NCBI GenBank assembly: GCA_030446805.1
Contig: JAUJMO010000002.1
Coordinates: 121,950 to 175,043, forward strand
Origin: Caulobacteraceae bacterium
Lineage (GTDB): Bacteria; Pseudomonadota; Alphaproteobacteria; Caulobacterales; Caulobacteraceae
DNA: 53,094 bases
Direction: 5' to 3'
Below, piece after piece: positions 8,574 through 17,412 of this stretch (the stretch's first letter is position 1; every line of letters starts with the position of its first letter). Both the position numbers and the translations under genes were made by a program. The notes under the pieces are model-generated. The model was not told the origin of the DNA. It made no database searches and was given only the letters and a program-made list of their open reading frames with translations.

Positions 8574-10487
8574 ATGGCCAAGCCCGAGTCCCCGTCCGAG
8601 CCCTTCAAGCGCGCCCTGGCCCACGCCGCGCGGTCCCTGGCCGAGCAGCCCGATCTGGAGGTGGTGTTCGGAGGCGAGGGCCCCTCGCTGGTGGGTCACC
8701 GCGCCGTGCTGCCCCATCCGCCCAAGGACCTGACGGGCAAGGAGGCCGCGCGCATCCGGGGCGTGGCGGACCAGATGGCGCTGCGGCTGGCGCACCACGA
8801 CGCGGCGGCGCACCAGCGGCTGAAGCCGGTCAATGCGGCGGGGTCCGTGCTGTTCGAAGCCCTGGAGCAGGCGCGCACGGACGCGATCGGGGCCAACGCC
8901 CTGGGCGGGGTTCGCGCCAATCTGCAGGTGCTGCTCGAGCACGAGCTGGAGCGCAAGGGTTTGACTCACGCCATGGACCGGACGGCCGTGCCCTGGCCGG
9001 ACGTTCTGGCGCTGATGGTGCGCGAGCGGCTGACGGGCGACGCCCCGCCGGCGGGCGCGCAGGCGGTGGTGGACCTGGTCCGGGGTGAAGTGGAGGGGCG
9101 GGCCGGCTCCGACCTGGACAGGCTGCTGGGCGCGGTGGACGACCAGGAGGCCTTTGGCCGGATCGCCCGGGCCATCGTCAGCGACCTGGACATGGGCGAC
9201 GACGCCTCGGACAACCCGGGCGACCAGGGCGACGACGAGGACGCGGAAGGGACGGAGCCGGACGAGGGCGAGGGCGACGAGGGCGAGGACGCGCCCGAGC
9301 CGCAGGACGAGCAGCCCCAGCCTTCGGGCGAGGACGGCGAGCCGGAGCGCTCGCCCGACCGCGACGGGGCCGTGCAGATGGACGAGGCGCCGGACTCGGA
9401 GCTGAGGGACGAGGCCACGGAAGCGGGCGAGGAGGCCCGGCCCGCCAAGCCGCAGCTGCGAGACCTCGGGCCGGAGCGGCCGCAGTACAAGGTCTACACC
9501 ACGGCTTTTGACGAGGTGGTCGGGGCCGAGGACCTGTGCGACCCCGAGGAGCTGACCCGGCTCAGGTCCTATCTCGACCAGCAGCTAAGTGCTTTGCACA
9601 GCGTGGTGGCGCGCCTGGCCAATCGCCTGCAACGGCGGCTGCTGGCGCAGCAGAACCGGGCGTGGTCGTTCGACCTTGAGGAGGGCGTGCTGGACACCGC
9701 CCGCCTGGTGCGGGTGGTGACGGACCCCACCTCGCCCTTGTCCTTCAAACAGGAGGAGGAGGCGCCGTTCCGCGACACGGTGGTCACGCTGCTGCTGGAC
9801 AATTCGGGCTCCATGCGTGGACGGCCGATCATGGTGGCGGCGATCTGCGCCGACATCCTGGCGCGGACGCTGGAGCGCTGCGGCGTCAAGGTGGAGGTGC
9901 TGGGCTTCACCACCCGGGCCTGGAAAGGCGGGCAGTCGCGCGACCGCTGGCTGAAGGACGGCAAGCCCTCACAGCCCGGCCGGCTGAACGACTTGCGCCA
10001 CATCGTCTACAAGGCGGCGGACACGCCCTGGCGGCGCGCGCGCAAGAACCTGGGCCTGATGATGCGCGAAGGCCTGCTCAAGGAGAACATCGACGGCGAG
10101 GCGCTGCTGTGGGCCCATTCGCGGCTGCTGGCCCGGCCGGAGCAGCGGCGCATCCTGATGGTGATCTCGGACGGCGCGCCCGTGGACGACAGCACCCAGT
10201 CGGTGAACAACGGCGCTTATCTGGACCACCACCTGCGCCAGGTGATCGCCGAAATCCAGACCGCCTCGCCGGTGGAGCTGCTGGCCGTCGGCATAGGCCA
10301 CGACGTGACGCGCTGGTACCGCCGGGCGGTGACGCTGGTCGACGTGGAGCAGCTGGCCGGCGCCATGACCGAGCAGCTGGCCGCGCTCTTCGAAGAGGAG
10401 GGGCGGGCGCCGGTCCGCTCCAAGCGCCGCCGGCCCCCCTCCGTCCCGCTCTCCCCGGCGAAAGCCGGGGTCCAGGCGCGGGCCTGA
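8574..10487 (+). CDS. cobT: Cobaltochelatase subunit CobT
   Basis: 637 residues, the usual CobT size. The N-terminal half is the CobT domain ('[18 protein letters not shown]'). Residues about 205-300 are a long Asp/Glu-rich linker, and the C-terminal third is a von Willebrand A domain with the MIDAS motif '[13 protein letters not shown]' and '[11 protein letters not shown]'. With CobN and CobS it forms the ATP-dependent complex that puts cobalt into hydrogenobyrinate a,c-diamide during aerobic B12 synthesis. cobS is not adjacent in this window. The last residues ('[13 protein letters not shown]') are encoded by a dispersed palindromic repeat at 10446-10475, so the native C-terminus was probably a little different. 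Confidence 0.95.
   Translation: MAKPESPSEPFKRALAHAARSLAEQPDLEVVFGGEGPSLVGHRAVLPHPPKDLTGKEAARIRGVADQMALRLAHHDAAAHQRLKPVNAAGSVLFEALEQARTDAIGANALGGVRANLQVLLEHELERKGLTHAMDRTAVPWPDVLALMVRERLTGDAPPAGAQAVVDLVRGEVEGRAGSDLDRLLGAVDDQEAFGRIARAIVSDLDMGDDASDNPGDQGDDEDAEGTEPDEGEGDEGEDAPEPQDEQPQPSGEDGEPERSPDRDGAVQMDEAPDSELRDEATEAGEEARPAKPQLRDLGPERPQYKVYTTAFDEVVGAEDLCDPEELTRLRSYLDQQLSALHSVVARLANRLQRRLLAQQNRAWSFDLEEGVLDTARLVRVVTDPTSPLSFKQEEEAPFRDTVVTLLLDNSGSMRGRPIMVAAICADILARTLERCGVKVEVLGFTTRAWKGGQSRDRWLKDGKPSQPGRLNDLRHIVYKAADTPWRRARKNLGLMMREGLLKENIDGEALLWAHSRLLARPEQRRILMVISDGAPVDDSTQSVNNGAYLDHHLRQVIAEIQTASPVELLAVGIGHDVTRWYRRAVTLVDVEQLAGAMTEQLAALFEEEGRAPVRSKRRRPPSVPLSPAKAGVQARA
10446..10475 (+). repeat. REP-like palindrome, copy A (plus orientation)
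   Basis: The core CCCCGGC-GAAA-GCCGGGG forms a 7-bp hairpin with a GAAA loop, extended by CCGCT on the left and TCCAG on the right. The 30 bases are the exact reverse complement of 10861-10890. It lies inside the 3' end of cobT. Confidence 0.9.
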
Positions 10488-10488
10488 C

Positions 10489-10788
10489 GTGCACTTCTGG
10501 GTCTATATCCTCGCCAGCAGGCGGAAGGGGACCCTCTACACCGGCTACACGGACGATCTCGTCTTCCGCATCGGCCAGCACCGGGCGCGGACGAGTCCCG
10601 GCAGCTTCACGGCCCGATACGACGTCACCCAGCTGGTCTGGTACGAGCCGCACGCAAGCCGGCACGCCGCCTGGACCCGCGAGCGGCAGATCAAGGATTG
10701 GCGCCGCGCCTGGAAGTTGGAGCTGATCGAGTCGTCCAACCCCGGTTGGCGGGACCTGTACGACGAGGTGGTGAGCCTGAGCGTCTGA
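10489..10788 (+). CDS. Small GIY-YIG domain nuclease
   Basis: 99 residues from GTG 10489, one base after the cobT stop. The protein is a single GIY-YIG domain: 'VYILAS' supplies the GIY strand (Tyr6), 'TLYTGYT' the YIG strand (Tyr17), Arg27 and His31 are in 'FRIGQHR', and Glu65 in 'TRERQIK' is the likely metal ligand. All catalytic positions of the UPF0213/YhbQ-like branch are present. No other domain is attached, so it is not UvrC. The gene is framed by 30-base perfect inverted repeats (10446-10475 and 10861-10890). A role with those repeats is inference (see findings). Confidence 0.88.
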   Translation: MHFWVYILASRRKGTLYTGYTDDLVFRIGQHRARTSPGSFTARYDVTQLVWYEPHASRHAAWTRERQIKDWRRAWKLELIESSNPGWRDLYDEVVSLSV

Positions 10789-10860
10789 GGCGAGCTGGCG
10801 CGGGCCCGGCGGATGCTTCCGGGTTCTGGCGCCGCCAGCAGGCTGGGCGTGCGAGGCCAG

Positions 10861-10890
10861 CTGGACCCCGGCTTTCGCCGGGGAGAGCGG
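10861..10890 (-). repeat. REP-like palindrome, copy B (minus orientation)
   Basis: Exact reverse complement of copy A over 30 bases, on the far side of the GIY-YIG gene and just before the stop of the HI0933-family gene at 10900. Confidence 0.9.
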
Positions 10891-10899
10891 AAGGGGAAC

Positions 10900-12117
10900 T
10901 CACACCGCCTGGCCGGCGCACCAGCCGGACGACCAAGCCCATTGAAAATTGTAGCCGCCGAGCCAGCCGGTCACGTCCACCACCTCGCCGATGAAAAACA
11001 GGCCCGGGACCTCCCGGGCCTCCAGGGTGCGTGAATCGAGGTCGCGGGTGTCGACGCCGCCCAGCGTCACCTCGGCGGTGCGATAGCCTTCGGAACCGAC
11101 GGGCTTGATGCGCCAGTCGTTCACCGCGGCGTCGATGCGGCGCAGCACGGCGTCGGACAGGTCGGCCAGATTGCGAGCCGCGCCTTCGCGCTCGGCGAGC
11201 AGCTGGGCCAGCCGTTTGGGCAGCAGGGTGGATAGAACCGTCTGCAGCGCCTGACGCCCGTTCGCGGCGCGCGCGGCGCGCAAGGCGGCGAAGACGTCCA
11301 CGCCCGGGGCCATGGCCAGGGCGATCTCGCCCCCCTCGCGCCAGTAGGACGAGATCTGCAGGACGGCCGGCCCGCTGAGGCCGCGGTGGGTGAACAGCAC
11401 CGCTTCCTCGAAGCGGGTCTTGCCGCAGCCCACCGTAGCGTCCACCGCCACCCCGGCCAGGGGTTTGAGCTCCTCCAGCGCCTGGCTCTCGATCGTCAGC
11501 GGGACCAGGGCGGGGCGGGTCTCGGTCAGGCGCAGGCCGAACTGCTGGGCCAGGTCATAGCCGAAGCCGGTGGCGCCCATCTTGGGGATGGACTTGCCGC
11601 CCGTGGCCACCACCAGCGAGCGGCCGGCGACGGCGCCCTCCGGCAGGGATACGGAGAAGCCTGACTCCGTCCGCGCGACAGCCTCCACGCGGACCCCCAG
11701 GCGGAGCTCGACCCCGCCCCGCCGCATCTCCTCCAGCAGCATGGCCACGATCTGTTTGGCCGAGCCGTCGCAGAACAACTGGCCCAGGGTCTTTTCGTGG
11801 TGCGCGATGCCGTGCCGCTCCACCAGGTCGGTGAAGTCGCGCGCGGTGTAGCGGCGCAGCGCCGAGATGGCGAAGCGGGGGTTCTCCGACAAAAACCGGT
11901 CGGGCGCGGTGTGGAGGTTGGTGAAGTTGCAGCGGCCCCCGCCGGAGATGCGGATCTTCTCGCCAGGGGCCGAGGCGTGGTCGACGACCAGCACGGAGCG
12001 GCCGCGCTGGCCGGCCTCGGCCGCGCACATCATGCCGGCCGCGCCCGCGCCGATCACCACCACGTCATAGGGGTTGGGGGCTTTGGCGGTCTTCGATGGG
12101 GAGGCGGACGCGTTCAC
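10900..12117 (-). CDS. HI0933-family flavoprotein (NAD(P)/FAD-dependent oxidoreductase)
   Basis: 405 residues. The Rossmann motif 'DVVVIGAGAAGMMCAAEAG' (residues about 18-36) is followed by 'GEKIRISGGGRCNFTN', the signature of the HI0933/YhiN/BaiN flavoproteins, and later 'VVATGGKSIPKMGATG' and 'GEVVDVTGWLGGYNFQWAW', the FAD-closing end of the family. It is cytosolic and binds FAD; the physiological substrate of this branch is not established (BaiN-type relatives reduce bile-acid intermediates in gut bacteria, unlikely here). Complete and unremarkable; divergent from the small basic protein at 12226. Confidence 0.9.
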   Translation of the reverse strand: MNASASPSKTAKAPNPYDVVVIGAGAAGMMCAAEAGQRGRSVLVVDHASAPGEKIRISGGGRCNFTNLHTAPDRFLSENPRFAISALRRYTARDFTDLVERHGIAHHEKTLGQLFCDGSAKQIVAMLLEEMRRGGVELRLGVRVEAVARTESGFSVSLPEGAVAGRSLVVATGGKSIPKMGATGFGYDLAQQFGLRLTETRPALVPLTIESQALEELKPLAGVAVDATVGCGKTRFEEAVLFTHRGLSGPAVLQISSYWREGGEIALAMAPGVDVFAALRAARAANGRQALQTVLSTLLPKRLAQLLAEREGAARNLADLSDAVLRRIDAAVNDWRIKPVGSEGYRTAEVTLGGVDTRDLDSRTLEAREVPGLFFIGEVVDVTGWLGGYNFQWAWSSGWCAGQAV

Positions 12118-12225
12118 GGCGGCAGAGGTAGGGCGGGGGACCCGGGGGCGAAGGCCGGTGCGACCCTGGGGACGCGCGAGCGGGCGTCCTATGCTCCGGG
12201 CGCGGCGATCGTGCTAGGGTGGGCC

Positions 12226-12408
12226 ATGACCGATCCTTCCGACACGCCGCCCCAGGCGGCCAGCCTGAGCCCCGCCCAGCGCGCGCTGGAGATGAAGCGC
12301 CAGGCCGCCAAGACCGCGCCCGCCCACGGCGCCGGCGGCCGCAAACAGGCCGAGCGCGCGGCCGCGGCCCGTTCGGCCTCCAAGTCCAAGCCCGCGATGC
12401 GGAAGTAG
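12226..12408 (+). CDS. Small basic Ala/Lys-rich protein, unknown
   Basis: 60 residues from ATG 12226: an N-terminal acidic/Pro stretch, then 'LSPAQRALEMKRQAAKT' and a Lys/Arg/Ala-rich end 'KSKPAMRK'. Composition suggests a mostly helical or disordered nucleic-acid-binding protein. It resembles short uncharacterised proteins I associate with Caulobacterales, but I know no function. Third-position GC is high like the neighbours, which supports coding. Confidence 0.6.
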   Translation: MTDPSDTPPQAASLSPAQRALEMKRQAAKTAPAHGAGGRKQAERAAAARSASKSKPAMRK

Positions 12409-12552
12409 CCTGCGTCCGAGGCTGACGGGGAGAGGTCATACACAGCTTTTCCCGTGATCCTCCCCAACTGCTCGGCATGTCGCTTCAGCGGGAAAGGGTC
12501 CGTCCACAAGGCCCGCACAGGCTGTCTCAGCGGCGTGGGTTAGGTATCCGCC

Positions 12553-14490
12553 GTGCGTTTCGACGATCGATTCCTGGAGGAGCTGAAGAGCCGGGTGCGG
12601 CTGTCCGAAGCCATCGGGCGCAGCGTCAAGCTGAGGCGGCAGGGGCGCGAGTTCGTGGGGCTCTCGCCCTTCAACAAGGAAAAGTCGCCGTCCTTCTTCG
12701 TCAATGACGACAAGGGCTTCTGGCACGACTTCAGCTCGGGCAAGCACGGCGACCTGATCGGTTTCTGGCAGGAAACCGAACGGCTCTCCTTTCCCGAAGC
12801 GGTGGAGCGCCTGGCGGCCGAGGCCGGCGTGGACCTGCCCAAGCCGGACGCCCGCACCGCGGAGGCGGAGGAGAAGCGCCAGGGCCTGGGCGACTGGCTG
12901 GAGCTGGCGGCCGGGTGGTTCGCCGCCCAGCTGCGCCGACCGGCTGGCGAGCGGGCTCGGACCTATCTGCTCCGGCGCGGCCTGCCCGAAGCCGACTGGG
13001 CCCGCTTCGGCCTGGGCTTTGCGCCGGCGGAACGCACCGCGCTGAAGGACGCACTGGTCCAGCGCGGAGCCAAGCCGGCCGATCTGGTGGAGGCCGGCCT
13101 GCTGATCGCGCCGGAAGGCGGGGGCGCGCCCTATGACCGCTTCCGCGACCGGGTGATCTTTCCCATCACCGACACGCGGGGCCGGGTGATCTCCTTCGGG
13201 GGCCGGGCGCTGGATCCCGAAGCGCGGGCCAAATACCTGAACGGGCCGGAGACCCCGCTCTTCCACAAGGGCCGCACGCTCTACGGCCTGCCCGAAGCCC
13301 GCAAGCTGCTGGCCCGCAACGACAAGCCAGGATCCGGGCCAGCTCCTGGCGTGAATGCAGGGGGGGATGGGCGCGGCGCGCCCCTGGTCGTGGTGGAGGG
13401 CTATCTGGACGCGATCGCCTGCTGGCGGGCCGAGGTCGCCGCGGTGGCTCCGCTAGGCACGGCGCTGACGGAAGATCAACTCGGCCTGCTGTGGCGGCAG
13501 CACCCGGAGCCCACGCTGAGCTTCGACGGGGACGCCGCGGGGCTGCGGGCCGCCCACCGCGCCCTGGACACGGCACTGCCGCTGTTGCAGCCCGGGCGTT
13601 CGTTGCGCTTCGCCTTGCTGGGGCAGGGCCAGGACCCGGACGACCTGCTCCGCGACAAGGGCCCGGCCGCGCTGCGCGAGGTGCTGGCCGACGCCCGTCC
13701 CCTGGTGGACGTGCTGTGGGAACGCGAGCGTCTGGAGTCCGAACCGCTGGACACCCCGGAGCGGAGGGCCGGGCTCAAGGCGCGTCTGCGCAAGCTGGCG
13801 GCCGCCATCGCCGATCCGGACCTGTCGGCCGCCTACAAACAGGAGCTGCTGGCGCGCTATGACGCCCTGTGGTCACCCACGATCGATGAGCGCAGCCGGG
13901 CGGCCAGCACCCTGTCGCGCGCCCGCTGGTGGGGCGGGCGCGGCGCCAAGCCGCCGCCTGGCCACGCCAGCCCCGAAGGCCGGCTGGCCGCCCAGCGCAT
14001 CGCCGAGGCGGTGGTCCCCCTCACCGCCGCCGTGGTCGAGGGCCTGCTTCGTGCGCCCGCCCGCGCCGACCACCACCTCGAATCCCTGGTGACCCAGGGC
14101 TTCGGCGACCCGGCGCTCCACCCCCTGGCCGGGGAGATCGTGGCCGCCGCCGCCGAAGCCGCCGCGCTGGACCCCGCCCTGCTGCGCCGTCGCCTGTCCG
14201 CGGCGGGCTTTGACGACCTCTTGGCGCGGCTGTCGGCCGCCGCGGCCCGGTCGGGCGTGAGCGCGCCCTTCCTGGACCCCGCCCTGCCGCCGGAAGAGGC
14301 CGACGCGCTTTGGAGCCAGGCCTATGAGGTCGTGCTCAAGATCGCCGCCCTGGAGCGCGCCTTCCACGACGCCCGCGCCGATCTGCACACCGAAGCCGAC
14401 TCCGCCGCCTTGATCCGCATCAAGACGGAGCGCGACGACCTGCAGCGTCGGGCCCGAAGCGGAGCCATATTCGACGCCGCCCTGCATTGA
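12553..14490 (+). CDS. dnaG: DNA primase DnaG
   Basis: 645 residues from GTG 12553. The N-terminal 'RFDDRFLEELKSRV' and 'LSPFNKEKSPSF' align with the zinc-binding domain of primases. The TOPRIM core shows 'VVVEGYLDAI' with the catalytic Glu, and 'SFDGDAAGLRAAHRAL' with the D-x-D. The C-terminal part is the helicase-interaction domain. It makes RNA primers at the replication fork with DnaB. All four zinc ligands are replaced (Ser38, Asn41, Asp59, Ser62 where Cys, His, Cys, Cys are usual). A Gly/Pro-rich loop of about 20 residues precedes the TOPRIM motif. Followed after 231 bases by rpoD, as in the classical macromolecular synthesis operon but without rpsU. Confidence 0.97.
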   Translation: MRFDDRFLEELKSRVRLSEAIGRSVKLRRQGREFVGLSPFNKEKSPSFFVNDDKGFWHDFSSGKHGDLIGFWQETERLSFPEAVERLAAEAGVDLPKPDARTAEAEEKRQGLGDWLELAAGWFAAQLRRPAGERARTYLLRRGLPEADWARFGLGFAPAERTALKDALVQRGAKPADLVEAGLLIAPEGGGAPYDRFRDRVIFPITDTRGRVISFGGRALDPEARAKYLNGPETPLFHKGRTLYGLPEARKLLARNDKPGSGPAPGVNAGGDGRGAPLVVVEGYLDAIACWRAEVAAVAPLGTALTEDQLGLLWRQHPEPTLSFDGDAAGLRAAHRALDTALPLLQPGRSLRFALLGQGQDPDDLLRDKGPAALREVLADARPLVDVLWERERLESEPLDTPERRAGLKARLRKLAAAIADPDLSAAYKQELLARYDALWSPTIDERSRAASTLSRARWWGGRGAKPPPGHASPEGRLAAQRIAEAVVPLTAAVVEGLLRAPARADHHLESLVTQGFGDPALHPLAGEIVAAAAEAAALDPALLRRRLSAAGFDDLLARLSAAAARSGVSAPFLDPALPPEEADALWSQAYEVVLKIAALERAFHDARADLHTEADSAALIRIKTERDDLQRRARSGAIFDAALH

Positions 14491-14721
14491 AGCTGACAAA
14501 CCCGTGCTCCGTCATGGACCTGGGTGGCCGTTCGCCTTGACGGGGCGTGTCCCGCTCGCCATGTGCGCCAGCTGAAAAGTCGGCGAGACGACCTCGGAGG
14601 GAACCGTTCGGGGTCCTCAAACGTCGATACCACACACATTCGAGGCGTCGGCGGCCTGCCGCTTCCGGCCCCGATTTTACGAAGCCGGACGCATCGGCGC
14701 TCGGCTGGAGAAGATTTGGTG

Positions 14722-16758
<2,037 letters not shown>

Positions 16759-17088
16759 GGGGGCTCACCAAGGGCGCAAACGGGCCGCCAAGGGCACGAC
16801 GGTCTTGGTGACCTCCGTGGAGTTCTTGGTGCTTTTGGTTAGTCGGTCTTTGTTGCGGCTCTAGCCGACTTCAGCGAGCCCGCCAGGATCGGGCTAGGAC
16901 CAATCCATATATTACGGGGCTGGGCCAACGGCCACCACCCACCCCGAAGCGACGCCCTCGTGGGGCGATCTCACAGGCTGGCCAGGCGGGCGAAGCGCAT
17001 GGAGGCGGGTCGCTGCCTCGCGACTTGCCCAGTTTGACCCGTTGTCTCACGGCGATTCTGAGTTTCGACTGGTCCTAGGGCCGGGGTG
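16759..17088. other. 330-base gene-free region after rpoD
   Basis: No supported coding frame. The first part holds inverted segments TCACCAAG (16766-16773) and CTTGGTGA (16804-16811) that could fold as a weak rpoD terminator, with another CTTGGTG near 16826. An AT-rich patch (CCAATCCATATATTACG, around 16899-16916) stands out. TAGGACCA near 16894 and TGGTCCTA near 17070 are inverted copies about 170 bases apart. I recognise no RNA family here. Confidence 0.4.
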
Positions 17089-17310
17089 TCAGGCCTTGAT
17101 GTCCAGGAGGGCGCCCAGCATCTCGTCGGCCGTGCGCGCCACGGCCACATTGGCCTTGAGCTCGGACTTGGCGCTGATCTGTTCGACGACCTCGGAGGCG
17201 AGGTCGACGTCTTCGCTCGTGGCGCCGAAGCGCGCGGTGCGGGCGGCGCTGGCGTCGGCGCGCTGGAAGGCAGCCTGCATGCCGAAGGCCGCGGTGGTCA
17301 GGGCTTGCAT
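17089..17310 (-). CDS. Mini flagellar rod/hook-like protein (FlgC-like ends only)
   Basis: 73 residues from ATG 17310 with AGGAG upstream. The N-terminus 'MQALTTAAFGMQAAFQRADASA' resembles the D0 helix of flagellar rod proteins, and the C-terminus 'VDLASEVVEQISAKSELKANVAVARTADEMLGALLDI' resembles the C-terminal D0 helix (FlgC/FlgG type, family Flg_bbr_C). The central domain is missing, so the protein could be a two-helix hairpin. Small proteins like this occur in alphaproteobacteria under flagellar annotation; function not established. No other flagellar gene is in the window. Confidence 0.75.
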   Translation of the reverse strand: MQALTTAAFGMQAAFQRADASAARTARFGATSEDVDLASEVVEQISAKSELKANVAVARTADEMLGALLDIKA

Positions 17311-17412
17311 GGCGGAGGCTCCTGGCGAGGGGGCATCCTGGAGCGGGGAGCTTAAGCGTGCGCGTAGAGACGTGGTTGACGGGGCGTCAGCCCTGAGGCG
17401 GGCTGCGAGGCC

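Noticed and set aside
10489-10788. GIY-YIG protein read as excinuclease subunit UvrC
   Set aside because: Only the 90-residue nuclease domain is present; UvrC has further UvrB-binding, RNase H-like and HhH domains.
16890-17090. Fragment resembling part of tmRNA or another structural RNA
   Set aside because: Only short look-alike words (ATTCTGAGTTTCGAC); no acceptor-stem pairing or tag frame could be built.
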